DNA of 64,000 bases from Bradyrhizobium sp. SRS-191 (lineage in GTDB: Bacteria > Pseudomonadota > Alphaproteobacteria > Rhizobiales > Xanthobacteraceae): assembly GCF_024586915.1 (NCBI RefSeq), contig NZ_JANBVS010000008.1, positions 186,001-250,000 of the forward strand, in the 5' to 3' direction. The stretch's first letter is position 1; every line of letters begins with the position of its first letter. A program made the translations under genes and the position numbers. This document shows, piece after piece, positions 8,774 to 17,509 of this stretch. A model generated the notes under the pieces. That model had not been told where the DNA came from. It did not search any database and saw only the letters and a list, made by a program, of their open reading frames with translations.

Positions 8774-9553
8774 TCAGCCCGCGGGGCTGGTGTCCGGCTG
8801 GCGGCGGCCGAACAGGCGGCGCATCAGGCGGAAGCCCGGCATGGCGAAGCGGGTCAGCGCGGCATCGACGCCGGCATCGGTCAGGCGCGTCGACGGCCAG
8901 CGGTAGATGTAGCCATGGGCCAGCCAGATCACGAGGAAGGTGACGAGCCCGGCGGCGGAGATGTCGGTGAAGAAATGGCCGCCGAACGCCATGCGCAGGA
9001 CCGAGGTGGCCAGGCCGAACAGCACGGCGGCGGCATAGGCGACGGGACGAATGGCCGGCGGGGTCAGCGCGGCCGGCGCCAGGGTCCAGAAAGCGGTGGC
9101 GCCCTCGCCGGAGAAGAACGAGCAGTTGCGGCCGCAGCCGCCGCGCGGATCCCAATACGGCACGAATTGCATGTCGCCGCCGAACTCGGTCACGACGACC
9201 GGGCGCGGCCGGCCCCAATAGGATTTGAAGGTGAAGTTGGTGAGCACCCCGGCCGACAGCGACAGCGTCAGCAGCAGGAAGGCGATGGTGCGGCCCTTGA
9301 TCAGCAGCGGCCGGTCCGGGCGGATCAGCTTCACCACCAGCGCAACGATCGAGGGCAGCGCAAGGCCCCAGGCGATCCACATCGCCGCATCGCGCGCAAA
9401 CGACGCGTAGCCGTCGAGCTTCAAGGGGAAGCTGCGCGTATGCGGATCATAGAACAGCGCGGCGAGCTTGAGGTCGAGCTCGGGATAGACGCCGAACAGC
9501 ACGCCGATGACGAGCGCGAGCGACAATGCGATGAAGAGGCCGTTGCGGTTCAT
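8774..9553 (-). CDS. PAP2-family membrane phosphatase (lipid phosphatase)
   Basis: The 259-residue protein has about six hydrophobic segments. It carries the three PAP2 active-site motifs: KSYWGRPRP, CSFFSGEGA (variant of PSGH), and RMAFGGHFFTD with the catalytic His and Asp. Family members remove phosphate from undecaprenyl diphosphate, phosphatidate or lipid A at the periplasmic face. The arrangement resembles LpxE/LpxF-type proteins, but the substrate is not decidable from sequence. The middle motif has Glu where many relatives have His. It is followed on the same strand by no clear operon partner. Confidence 0.85.
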   Translation of the reverse strand: MNRNGLFIALSLALVIGVLFGVYPELDLKLAALFYDPHTRSFPLKLDGYASFARDAAMWIAWGLALPSIVALVVKLIRPDRPLLIKGRTIAFLLLTLSLSAGVLTNFTFKSYWGRPRPVVVTEFGGDMQFVPYWDPRGGCGRNCSFFSGEGATAFWTLAPAALTPPAIRPVAYAAAVLFGLATSVLRMAFGGHFFTDISAAGLVTFLVIWLAHGYIYRWPSTRLTDAGVDAALTRFAMPGFRLMRRLFGRRQPDTSPAG

Positions 9554-9592
9554 GGCGCGCGGTTTAGCGAAAGCGGATGGCGATGGAAAGGC

Positions 9593-10078
9593 TCAGCGCG
9601 GCGAGCCCGACGGAAGCGGCGGCGGCGGAGGCATGAGGCGCGGCGTTCCCCGCCAGCGGCCAGCATTGCGGCCGGCGATCAGCCAGTAGATGAGCCCGCC
9701 GAGAATGCCTGCGCCGGTCAGGATCTCGAGCTGGCGGCGGACGATGCCCTCGAAGTGGAACGTCTCCGGATCGAACGGGATCAGGCCGAGATAGCAGGCG
9801 GCGCCGACCACGCCGCCGCCGATGGCGTAAGCGAGCACGCTGCGGATCGAAAACGCCTCGGTGATGAGCGCGATCAGCAGCGCCGGAATCAGCGCGAAGC
9901 CCGACACGAAGATGAAGCCGAAGCCGATGACGACCTGGAGCGCGCTCTGGTCGATCGGGCCGATGCCGATGTCGGAGAATTCCGGGATCAGGATCGCGGT
10001 GACCACGACCAGACCGGCGACGAAGCTCGCGAGGAGAAACGCGAACGCGATCACGATCAGCCGTCCGATCAGCGCCAT
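9593..10078 (-). CDS. Four-helix inner-membrane protein, unknown function
   Basis: The 161-residue protein has about four predicted transmembrane segments (residues about 5-28, 45-70, 78-98 and 120-140). Its C-terminus is rich in Pro and Gly (PPPPPLPSGSPR). No catalytic motif is visible. It starts with ATG at 10078 and lies 39 bases upstream of the PAP2 phosphatase gene on the same strand, so the two may be co-transcribed. I do not recognise the family. Confidence 0.7.
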   Translation of the reverse strand: MALIGRLIVIAFAFLLASFVAGLVVVTAILIPEFSDIGIGPIDQSALQVVIGFGFIFVSGFALIPALLIALITEAFSIRSVLAYAIGGGVVGAACYLGLIPFDPETFHFEGIVRRQLEILTGAGILGGLIYWLIAGRNAGRWRGTPRLMPPPPPLPSGSPR

Positions 10079-10123
10079 GGCGGAGTCCCCATTCTACGCA
10101 ATCAAGGCCCTATCGCCCCCATT

Positions 10124-10210
10124 CGTCATGGCCGGGCTTGACCCGGCCATCCATCGCTCAATCAATCTCTGTCGAGGTGATGGATGCCCGGGTCAAGCCC
10201 GGGCATGACG
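10124..10210. repeat. Palindromic intergenic repeat pair (CGTCATGGCCGGG type)
   Basis: The left unit CGTCATGGCCGGGCTTGACC and the right unit, ending CAAGCCCGGGCATGACG, are mirror images around a short AT-rich centre. The same arrangement with the same outer words occurs at 26892-26978. It lies between convergent transcription end points and start regions and holds no gene. Confidence 0.7.
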
Positions 10211-10242
10211 ATCGTGTTCGGAGATGCAGGCACGCACGATCC

Positions 10243-11454
10243 TCAATCCGTCATCGCCATCGCGCGCAGCGCCTGGCGCTCGCGGGCCGACAGCTTCTCG
10301 GTCTCCGACTTCAGCTGGCCGCAGGCGGCGAGGATGTCGCGGCCACGCGGCGTGCGCACCGGCGAGGAGTAGCCGGCGTTGAAGACGTATTCGGAGAATT
10401 TCTCGATCTGCTCCCAGTCCGAGCATTCATAGACCGAGCCCGGCCACGGATTGAACGGAATGAGATTGATCTTGGCCGGAATCCCCTTGAGCAGCTTGAC
10501 CAGCAGCCGGGCATCATCGAGCGAATCGTTGACGCCCTTGAGCATCACATATTCGAAGGTGATGCGGCGGGCATTCGATGCGCCGGGATAGTCGCGGCAG
10601 GCCTGCAACAGCTCGGCGATCGGATATTTCCGATTCAGCGGCACGAGCTCGTTGCGCAGCTCGTCGCGGACCGCGTGCAGCGAGATCGCCAGGGCCACGC
10701 CGATCTCCTCGCCGGCGCGCTTGATGTTCGGCACCACGCCGGACGTCGACAGCGTGATGCGGCGGCGGGAGATGCCGATGCCCTCATTGTCGGAGACGAT
10801 CAGCAGCGCATCGCGCACCGCGTCGAAATTGTACAACGGCTCGCCCATGCCCATCATCACGATGTTGGTGACGAGGCGGTTGCCGTGCGGCGTCTCGCGG
10901 TCGGCCCAGTCGTTCAGGCGGTCGCGCGCCACCATGATCTGGCCGACGATCTCGCCGGCAGTGAGGTTGCGCACCAGCCGCTGCGTGCCGGTATGGCAGA
11001 ACGAGCAGTTCAGCGTGCAGCCGACCTGGGAGGAGACGCACAGCGTGCCGCGATCGGTTTCGGGGATGTAGACGCATTCGACCTCGTGCGCCTTCTGCAA
11101 GCCGTCGCCGCTCGGCAGCCGCAGCAGCCATTTGCGGGTGCCGTCATTGGAGATCTGCTCGGCGACGACCTCGGGGCGGTCGACCGTGAAGCGCTCGGCC
11201 AGCGCAATGCGGGTGTCCTTGGACACCGAGCTCATCTCGTCGAACGATTTGGCGCCGCGGAAATACAGCCAGTGCCAGAGCTGCTGCACCCGCATCTTCT
11301 GCTGGCGCTCGGGCACGCCGATCTCGCCGAGCGTTGCAGCCAACTCCGCGCGCGACTGGCCGATCAGCGACGGCTTCGCCGGCGGCACGTAGGTTTCAAG
11401 CGGAGTCTTTTCGAGGGGCGCGGCGGCTTCGCGCAGCCCGGCAGTCGTTGCCAT
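10243..11454 (-). CDS. rlmN: Dual-specificity 23S rRNA/tRNA adenosine-C2 methyltransferase RlmN
   Basis: RlmN is a radical SAM enzyme that methylates C2 of A2503 in 23S rRNA and of A37 in several tRNAs. The radical SAM cluster motif CTLNCSFCHTG (C-x3-C-x2-C) sits about residue 140. The fold markers MGMGEPLYNFD and GVNDSLDDARLL follow. The C-terminal methyl-carrying cysteine is present in ILAACGQLKSE. At 403 residues it is slightly longer than the E. coli protein because of its N-terminus. The ATG start at 11454 is the first in the frame. Confidence 0.96.
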   Translation of the reverse strand: MATTAGLREAAAPLEKTPLETYVPPAKPSLIGQSRAELAATLGEIGVPERQQKMRVQQLWHWLYFRGAKSFDEMSSVSKDTRIALAERFTVDRPEVVAEQISNDGTRKWLLRLPSGDGLQKAHEVECVYIPETDRGTLCVSSQVGCTLNCSFCHTGTQRLVRNLTAGEIVGQIMVARDRLNDWADRETPHGNRLVTNIVMMGMGEPLYNFDAVRDALLIVSDNEGIGISRRRITLSTSGVVPNIKRAGEEIGVALAISLHAVRDELRNELVPLNRKYPIAELLQACRDYPGASNARRITFEYVMLKGVNDSLDDARLLVKLLKGIPAKINLIPFNPWPGSVYECSDWEQIEKFSEYVFNAGYSSPVRTPRGRDILAACGQLKSETEKLSARERQALRAMAMTD

Positions 11455-11565
11455 GTCCAGGGGCCCAAAATGCTGCCCGGCCGCTGCGGCCGAAGGCGTT
11501 GTCGGGCGTTATATAACGATCCGGCCGGCAAATGCGACCCGCCGACGAGCGGTATCGAAGGCCGG

Positions 11566-12192
11566 CTAGCGTCGGCAATCCTGGGCGATGCGATCGAGAG
11601 CCTGGGAGAGCCCCTTGAGCGAGAACACGTCGGTGGTCTCCGTGCCCTTGGCCGAGACACCCTTGACCACCGCCTCCGGCGCCTTGCGCATGGCCTCGAC
11701 CATGCGCTCCTCCTCGGCCGCGTTCTTGATCCAGAGCCCGTCGCCCTGGGCGTACATCGCATAGGACGCGCCACCGACATCGAGCGATCCGTCGGCGCCG
11801 GGCTTCAGCGCATAGCCGATCATGATCGACACCTCGTTGAACACCTTCTCGGAGGGGCGGGTCGAGACGAAGGCGTAGGCGGGATCACGCGGGCGATTGG
11901 CGGGGGTGGTCTTCGACGAGGCCGGCTTGGCCAGCGCGAAGCAGACCTTCTTGCCGCCGGGAGCGGCGGTGTACGCCCCCCAGCCGCCGAACTGGCCGAT
12001 CAATGTCGGCTCCGCGCCGCCGATGTTCGGGACCGCAGGTTTCGCCTCGGACTTCGGCGCCGCCTTCGGTTGTGGGGCGGGCGCACCCTTGGGTGGCGCC
12101 TTCGGCGCAGCCGTCTGAGCGGCGGCAAGGCTCGGGCCTCCGAGCACGAGCGCGCCGGTGGCCAGCGCAGTCGACAATCGCAAAAACAACAT
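11566..12192 (-). CDS. Invasion-associated locus B (IalB) family exported protein
   Basis: This 208-residue protein has a signal peptide (MLFLRLSTALATG, cleavage near SLAAAQ), a Pro/Ala/Lys-rich linker (about 25-65) and then an IalB-like domain. The domain carries WGAYTAAPGGKKVCFALAKP, RDPAYAFVSTRPSEKVFNEVSIMIGY and the C-terminal cysteine in IAQDCRR, which could pair with the earlier Cys. Family members are periplasmic and are best known from Bartonella erythrocyte invasion. In rhizobia they are common and of unknown role. The start at 12192 is the ATG nearest the signal peptide. Confidence 0.82.
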   Translation of the reverse strand: MLFLRLSTALATGALVLGGPSLAAAQTAAPKAPPKGAPAPQPKAAPKSEAKPAVPNIGGAEPTLIGQFGGWGAYTAAPGGKKVCFALAKPASSKTTPANRPRDPAYAFVSTRPSEKVFNEVSIMIGYALKPGADGSLDVGGASYAMYAQGDGLWIKNAAEEERMVEAMRKAPEAVVKGVSAKGTETTDVFSLKGLSQALDRIAQDCRR

Positions 12193-12486
12193 GATTAAGC
12201 TAAGTCCCCCGCGATCTCGTTCCACCAACATTGTGACTGGAAAATGGCCCGGATTCGCAGACCGTCCGGGCGAGGGATAGCGGCTTCGCGGCTCCCTTGC
12301 AAAGCGGATCGACGGGCCTCGTGAACCGCTCCGCCGCCGGTTGATCGCGCTCGCTGTTCCGAGAGACGGTATTCGCCGAGGACCTCTTCGCCGCAGCTCG
12401 CGTGTTGGCAATTGTCGGGCGTCGGCAAATCCGGCATGACGTTCCAAAAGCCCGGCATGATCCGGACAAAATCTGAAGGAGCGCCC

Positions 12487-13461
12487 ATGAAAGCCATTCT
12501 CTGTTCGCAATATTGCCAGCCCGACGATCTCGTGTTCGCCGACTTGCCCGATCCGGTGGCCGGTCCGGGGGAGGCCGTGATTGCGATCAAGGCTGCGGCG
12601 CTGAATTTCTTCGACATCCTGATGATCCAGGGTAAGTACCAGATCAAGCCGCCGTTCCCGTTCTCGCCGGGCGCGGAGGTCGCAGGTGTCATCGAGAGCG
12701 TCGGCGACGGCGTCACGGATCTGAAGGTCGGCGATCGCGTGGTCGCCTCCTGCGGGCACAATGGCGCGCGCCAGAAGATCGCGCTGCCGGCAGCATCGAT
12801 CGTCAAGATTCCGGACAATCTCGATTTCGACCGCGCCGCCGGCATCATCATCATCTACGGCACGGCGCTGCACGCACTTGAGGATCGCGCCAGCCCGAAG
12901 CCGGGCGAGACGCTGGCCGTGCTCGGCGCCGCCGGCGGCACCGGACTTGCGGCGTGCGAACTCGGCAAGCTGATGGGGCTGAAGGTGATTGCCTGCGCCT
13001 CGTCCGACGAGAAGCTCGAATTTGCCAGGCAGCATGGCGCCAGCCTGACGCTCAACTACGCCAAGGAAGATCTGAAGGAAGGCCTGCGCCGGCTGACCGA
13101 CGGCAAGGGCGCCGACATCATCTTCGATCCGGTCGGCGGTTCTTACGCAGAGCAGGCGCTGCGCTCGATCGCCTGGGAAGGCCGCTTCCTGGTGATCGGC
13201 TTTGCCGCGGGTGACATCCCGAAGATGCCGCTCAATCTGGCGCTGCTGAAGGGCTGCGATATCCGCGGCGTGTTCTGGGGCGCCTGGACCCGGCTCAACC
13301 CGGCCAAGAACCGCGCCAATCTCGAGAAGCTCGTGCAGTGGACCGCCGAAGGCAAGCTGTCGTCGCATGTCGACCGCACCTTCCCGCTGGCGCAGACCGC
13401 CGACGCGCTCAAGGTGCTCGCCGGCCGCCAGGCCATGGGCAAGGTGATCCTGCACCCCTGA
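12487..13461 (+). CDS. Zinc-type alcohol dehydrogenase-like NADPH:quinone oxidoreductase
   Basis: The 324-residue protein belongs to the quinone oxidoreductase branch of the medium-chain dehydrogenases. It has the N-terminal GroES-like part (PVAGPGEAVIAIKAAALNFFD, PFSPGAEVAGVIESVG). The nucleotide-binding loop LAVLGAAGGTGLAACELGKLMG lies about residue 145-165, and the substrate-side block IIFDPVGGSYAEQALRS follows. The Cys/His zinc ligands of true alcohol dehydrogenases are absent, as expected. AAGGAG lies six bases before the ATG. It likely reduces quinones or enones with NADPH. It is divergent from the IalB-family gene. Confidence 0.9.
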   Translation: MKAILCSQYCQPDDLVFADLPDPVAGPGEAVIAIKAAALNFFDILMIQGKYQIKPPFPFSPGAEVAGVIESVGDGVTDLKVGDRVVASCGHNGARQKIALPAASIVKIPDNLDFDRAAGIIIIYGTALHALEDRASPKPGETLAVLGAAGGTGLAACELGKLMGLKVIACASSDEKLEFARQHGASLTLNYAKEDLKEGLRRLTDGKGADIIFDPVGGSYAEQALRSIAWEGRFLVIGFAAGDIPKMPLNLALLKGCDIRGVFWGAWTRLNPAKNRANLEKLVQWTAEGKLSSHVDRTFPLAQTADALKVLAGRQAMGKVILHP

Positions 13462-13961
13462 CGAGGTTTGCCCGAGAAGCCGAAGCCTCGGACGGTTGCC
13501 CGTTCCGAGGCCTTCAGCCTGCGGTTCTTCTAAGGCTTTCGCGCAATCATGGCGCGTGCCCTGGATGGTGGGATGCCGAGCCCCGGGCTCGAAAAGATGT
13601 TGCGAGGAAGTCGCACGTTCGGCGGAAAATGTCGTGGTCAGCTTCCCCGCCGATGCAACCTGCGGCAGAAAATCCGAAAACGAGCGTTTCTTGGTTAACG
13701 CAACTCAGTCGCATTGTGGCAAGGTTAATTCCCGAGCTTGCTCGTTGTTATCTCGATGCTTCTCGGTTTGCTGCCACGCGAATTCGCGCGTGCGTCGTCA
13801 CAATCAGATCAAAATATTTCCAGAATCACGCCAGCTCTCGTCCACTTTTAGTCGGATTCAATTAGTCAATTAGTTGTCGGCAGTGGGGTGCCTCTAGCAA
13901 TCGTGACGTGTCTCGAGCTTCTGACGGGCTCGGGACAAAAATGTATGTTGCGTGAAGTGAG
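13462..13961. other. Intergenic region of about 500 bases, relatively AT-rich
   Basis: I see no convincing gene here. It holds a perfect 12-bp palindrome CGCGAATTCGCG (13777-13788) and a short tandem repeat CAATTAGT twice (13859-13874). The stretch nearest the Sel1-repeat gene probably holds that gene's promoter, but no clear -35/-10 pair stands out. Confidence 0.5.
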
Positions 13962-14969
13962 ATGGGGATGAAGGCCATGGCTGAGCGGACGACACGCGGA
14001 AAGTTCAACGACAGATCTCCACCCAGTCCTGACTTCAGGTCTTTCCCGGACGATTCCCATCAGGAGCGTCCGCCGAATTACCGATTCGGCCGGTCCGCCC
14101 AGGATCATCACTATCCCAACGACGAATCGATGCCGATGTTCCTCTCCGAATATGAGAGCGGCAATCAGATCGAGAGCACCGAGTTCGACGACCAGTGGCC
14201 GGTGCGGACCCGCAAGGCTTCGATCTCCTCGCGCATTCTGCTCGCTGTGGTGGCGGCGGCAGGTGTTGCCGTGCTGTTTGCGCTGGTGACCTCGGACGCG
14301 ACGCGCGACCTGATCGCCAGTGCCAAGGCCTCGATGGTCGGCTCGGCGCCGGATCCGACCGCGCCTCCGCAGGACAGCGGCACGCAGCTCACCGCGCGCG
14401 ACATGCAGCTGAACGACCCGGTGCGGTTGCCGCCCGAGCCGCCGGCGGCTGCGACGCCGATGCAGACGGCCGCCGTTGCTCCGACGCGCGACGATATCGC
14501 CAACGCCTACCAGACGGCCTTGCAGAACCGGGTTCCCAGTCCGCCGGCGCCGAGCGCTGCGGCCGCGCCTGTCGCGCCCTCCGCGATGGCGCCGTCCTCG
14601 ATCAACTCGCCGGGCGCGGGAGCTGCGATCGTCGCCCCCGGCCTCGGCTCGGTGACCGCAGCGCCGCCGCCTGCCGCCCAGGCCCGCCGGCTGGATCCGG
14701 ATGAGCTGGCCGGCATCATGAAGCGCGCCAAGGGACTGCTCGCCGCCGGTGACATCCCCTCGGCCCGCCTGCTGCTGGAGCGTGCCGCCGAAGCTCAGGA
14801 GCCGGCGGCTGCGCTGATGCTGGCCCAGACCTATGATCCGCACGTGCTGGGGACCAAGGACATCCGCAACATCAACGCCGATCCGGCCGCGGCTCGCAAC
14901 TGGTATCGCCGCGCCGCCCAACTCGGTTCGTCGGAAGCGCAGCGCCGGCTGGATCAGCTGCAGAATTGA
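13962..14969 (+). CDS. Membrane-anchored protein with a C-terminal Sel1-like repeat
   Basis: The protein has 335 residues. The first 80 are polar and probably cytoplasmic, followed by one transmembrane helix (ISSRILLAVVAAAGVAVLFALV, about 90-112). A Pro/Ala-rich linker leads to a C-terminal Sel1/TPR-like helical repeat (KRAKGLLAAGDIPSARLLLERAAEAQEPAAALMLAQTYD, then ARNWYRRAAQLGSSEAQRRLDQL). Sel1 repeats usually mediate protein contacts, often in signalling or envelope assembly. ATGs at 13968 and 13977 are alternative starts; the one at 13977 has AAGG close by. Confidence 0.75.
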   Translation: MGMKAMAERTTRGKFNDRSPPSPDFRSFPDDSHQERPPNYRFGRSAQDHHYPNDESMPMFLSEYESGNQIESTEFDDQWPVRTRKASISSRILLAVVAAAGVAVLFALVTSDATRDLIASAKASMVGSAPDPTAPPQDSGTQLTARDMQLNDPVRLPPEPPAAATPMQTAAVAPTRDDIANAYQTALQNRVPSPPAPSAAAAPVAPSAMAPSSINSPGAGAAIVAPGLGSVTAAPPPAAQARRLDPDELAGIMKRAKGLLAAGDIPSARLLLERAAEAQEPAAALMLAQTYDPHVLGTKDIRNINADPAAARNWYRRAAQLGSSEAQRRLDQLQN

Positions 14970-15114
14970 GCCGTCGCGACGGTCCTTGATGCCGCCGCGT
15001 TCGATTTTCGCACTTTGCGCATGATGCTCGAGCTGTTCCCCGGCGACGCCTTCGTGCAGGGCGCGCCTGTGGCCTGGCCGGCGATCGTGCAACAGCTTTA
15101 GATCGAGGGGATAC

Positions 15115-16290
15115 ATGCGACGTCTTGTTGGAGCGGCCATTGCGGCAATGATGCTGGCGTGCGGTTTTTCCGCCCACGCCGAAGAGGGCGAGTTCGATCC
15201 GGCCAAGGTCAGTGACAGCCTGAAAGCGATCTTCCAGTTCGGGTCGGTGCAGACCAAGCAGGCGCTCAACGCCAACACGGTGACGCTGATCACCGGCACC
15301 ATCGGCGGCACCTATGTGCAGTTCGGCGCCGACCTCGCTTCGCTGCTCGACGACGGCAACAGCTTGCGCGTCCTGCCGATCGTCGGCCGCGGCTCGGTGC
15401 AGAGCGTCGCCGACATTCTGTTCCTGCAGGGCGTCGATCTCGGCGTCGTGCGCGCCGACACGCTGGACTATCTCGAGCGCAAGGGCTTCGCCAAGGACAT
15501 CAAGAAGCAGTTCACCTACGTCACCAAGCTCTACAACGAGGAAATGCAGGTCATCGCGCCGCGCGCCATCCGCAATCTGCGCGATCTCGAGGGCCGCCGG
15601 GTGAGCGTCGACCTGCCCAACGGCGGCACCTTCGTGACGGCGTTGACCGTGTTCGAGCGCCTCGGCCTGCGCGCCAACTTCCTCTACATCGAGCAGCGCA
15701 TCGCGATGGAGAAGCTGAAGCGGGGCGAGCTCGATGCCGTCATCGTGGTCGGCGGCAAGCCCTACAAGTCGGTCTCGACCTTCGTGAATGACGGCCGCTT
15801 CCATCTCGTCAATGTCGACTACGACCGCCCGCTGCAGACCGACTATCTGCCGGCGACGCTGACGGCCAAGGACTATCCGAACCTGATCGCCGAGGGCGAG
15901 AAGGTCGATACGATCGCGGTGCCGGCGGTGCTCGCGGCCTATAATTGGGCGCCGAACACCGATCGCTATCGCAAGCTCGCGACCTTCGTCGATGCGTTCT
16001 TCACCAAATTCCCCGCGTTCCAGAACCCGCCCTTCCATCCGAAGTGGAAGGAAGTCTCGCTGTCGGCGCCGCTCGCCGGCTGGCAGCGGCTGCCGTCCGC
16101 CAGCAAATGGCTGGAGACGCATGCGATGGAAGGCGCCCAGCGCGACCGCTTCGACGACTTCCTGAAGCAGAGCAGCACCGGCAAGGCGTTGCCGAGCGAG
16201 GCCGATCGCGAAGCCCTGTTCAAGCAGTACCAGGCCTGGGAGGCCGAGAAGACCGGCAGCGCCCGCGCCCAGGCACGCCCGCAGCGCTGA
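15115..16290 (+). CDS. TAXI-family TRAP transporter solute-binding protein
   Basis: This 391-residue exported protein has a signal peptide (MRRLVGAAIAAMMLACGFSAHA) and a TAXI-type periplasmic binding fold. Landmarks are TLITGTIGGTYVQFGADLASLL and the core LRVLPIVGRGSVQSVADILFLQGVDLGVVRADT. TAXI proteins normally deliver substrates such as carboxylates to a fused DctQM permease, but no permease gene is in the window. A related TAXI gene lies 1.2 kb downstream. The ATG has a GAGGGG ribosome site. The gene ends at a strong terminator. Confidence 0.87.
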   Translation: MRRLVGAAIAAMMLACGFSAHAEEGEFDPAKVSDSLKAIFQFGSVQTKQALNANTVTLITGTIGGTYVQFGADLASLLDDGNSLRVLPIVGRGSVQSVADILFLQGVDLGVVRADTLDYLERKGFAKDIKKQFTYVTKLYNEEMQVIAPRAIRNLRDLEGRRVSVDLPNGGTFVTALTVFERLGLRANFLYIEQRIAMEKLKRGELDAVIVVGGKPYKSVSTFVNDGRFHLVNVDYDRPLQTDYLPATLTAKDYPNLIAEGEKVDTIAVPAVLAAYNWAPNTDRYRKLATFVDAFFTKFPAFQNPPFHPKWKEVSLSAPLAGWQRLPSASKWLETHAMEGAQRDRFDDFLKQSSTGKALPSEADREALFKQYQAWEAEKTGSARAQARPQR

Positions 16291-16320
16291 GCTGACGATC
16301 GCGGCCGTCTCAGGCCAAAG

Positions 16321-16350
16321 AAAAAAGCCCTGCGTGAGCAGGGCTTTTTT
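16321..16350 (+). terminator. Bidirectional intrinsic terminator
   Basis: A 13-bp perfect stem has A6-GCCCTGC on the left and GCAGGGC-T6 on the right with a GTGA loop. It serves the TAXI gene on the plus strand and the DUF1232 gene on the minus strand. Confidence 0.9.
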
Positions 16351-16397
16351 GTGTGCGCGCAATGGAGATGACCGCGACCCGCGCGTCGCGTGCGCCG

Positions 16398-16814
16398 TCA
16401 GGCGGCCTTCTCACCCGTCTGGTCCAGGTCGGCGTTCTCGTCCGCATGAAGCCGCGCGAGCGCGGCCTTCGCGGCCGCGCGATGGTCGGGCGTGATGTTC
16501 GATGCCACCATCCGGAGGGCGGTGGCCAGCACGGCAGCGTCATCGGTGAAGCCGAGAACCGGCATGACGTCCGGCAGGAAATCGAACGGCAGGATGAAAT
16601 AAGCCAGCGCGCCGAGCAGCGCGACCTGCACATGCCGCGGCGTCTCCTTGTCGAAGGCGCAGTAATAGGCCGCGAGCAGATCCTCGGCGAACGGGATCCG
16701 GGCCACCACCTGCTTGAACTTGGTCCAGAAGCGTCGGCGCACGCTGTCGCGATCCCGCGCCAGCCGGTCGGCCGGCTCGAAGCCGACGCTGTAATCGGTG
16801 GTGTCCGATGCCAT
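16398..16814 (-). CDS. YkvA-like DUF1232 membrane-associated protein
   Basis: The 138-residue protein carries the DUF1232/YkvA core (LLGALAYFILPFDFLPDVMPVLGFTDDAAVLATALRMVA, about residues 70-110). Its hallmark is the D-x-x-P-D-x-x-P-x-x-G-x-x-D-D spacing. The family is widespread, has one or two hydrophobic segments, and has no firm biochemical role. The ATG at 16814 is preceded by GGGGAGA. It is followed by the shared terminator at 16321-16350. Confidence 0.85.
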   Translation of the reverse strand: MASDTTDYSVGFEPADRLARDRDSVRRRFWTKFKQVVARIPFAEDLLAAYYCAFDKETPRHVQVALLGALAYFILPFDFLPDVMPVLGFTDDAAVLATALRMVASNITPDHRAAAKAALARLHADENADLDQTGEKAA

Positions 16815-16922
16815 ATCGGTCTCCCCAAAAAGCGAGGCGCCGCCGGTCGCGGTCCTCTTCCGCTCATGTGGGGATGGCCGCCTCCGCTGCAAGACGCGGA
16901 GGTCTCGACGCTCAGCGTGGCG

Positions 16923-17225
16923 TCAGCCGCCGATCCCCGACGCGATCGCGTCCATCGCCCGCGCCAGCGCGATGTCGCGTTCCGTCAGCCCGCCCGCGTC
17001 ATGCGTCGATAGCACCACCTCGACGGTGCGGTAGACGTTGCGCCACTCCGGATGATGATCATGCTTTTCGGCCACCAGCGCGACGCGGGTCATGAAGCCG
17101 AACGCCTCGTTGAAATCGCGAAAGGTGAAGGTGCGGGTGATGGCATCGCGGCCATCGAGCGCCGACCAGCCGGGAAGGGCCTGCAGGGCCGCGACGCGGG
17201 CCTCGGACGACAATCGCTCCACCAT
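16923..17225 (-). CDS. 4a-hydroxytetrahydrobiopterin dehydratase (pterin-4a-carbinolamine dehydratase)
   Basis: The 100-residue protein has the diagnostic signature AEKHDHHPEWRNVYRTVEV followed by LSTHDAGGLTERDIALA, which holds the catalytic histidines. The enzyme dehydrates 4a-hydroxytetrahydrobiopterin so that the cofactor of aromatic amino acid hydroxylases can be recycled. Some homologues also bind molybdopterin. The ATG at 17225 is chosen because GGGAGG sits seven bases upstream; a start at 17240 is possible. No phenylalanine hydroxylase gene is next to it. Confidence 0.93.
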   Translation of the reverse strand: MVERLSSEARVAALQALPGWSALDGRDAITRTFTFRDFNEAFGFMTRVALVAEKHDHHPEWRNVYRTVEVVLSTHDAGGLTERDIALARAMDAIASGIGG

Positions 17226-17509
17226 CTCTGAACCTCCCATTCATCAAGCTGGCGCATCGGCAGACCCGCGCGCAGCCGAAAATCTACGGGGGTCCGCAGC
17301 ACGCCAAGCACTCCCCGCTGCCCGGCGAGACTAGCAGAAACAGCATCCCGGTCAGAGTCTTGCGACAGGATCGGCGCGGCTGGGTCACGGAACCGCCGGG
17401 TTGGTCGGCGACTGCGCTCCGGTAACCATGACGCAGATGTCACTCCGGATGGACAATAAATTTGCTACAGTTTCGCCCTAGCGAAGAACGAGGCCGGACG
17501 GAGCTGCAC

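Noticed and set aside
10138..12198. Long plus-strand frame over rlmN and the IalB-family gene
   Set aside because: It overlaps two genes with clear motifs on the minus strand and has shadow-frame composition rich in Arg, Ala and His.
13859..13874. Tandem CAATTAGT repeat
   Set aside because: There are only two units and no link to a known element; it is not a CRISPR or a microsatellite of note. No CRISPR array was seen in the window.
14872..16362. Minus-strand frame of 496 residues
   Set aside because: It is antisense to the TAXI gene and has no recognisable domain.
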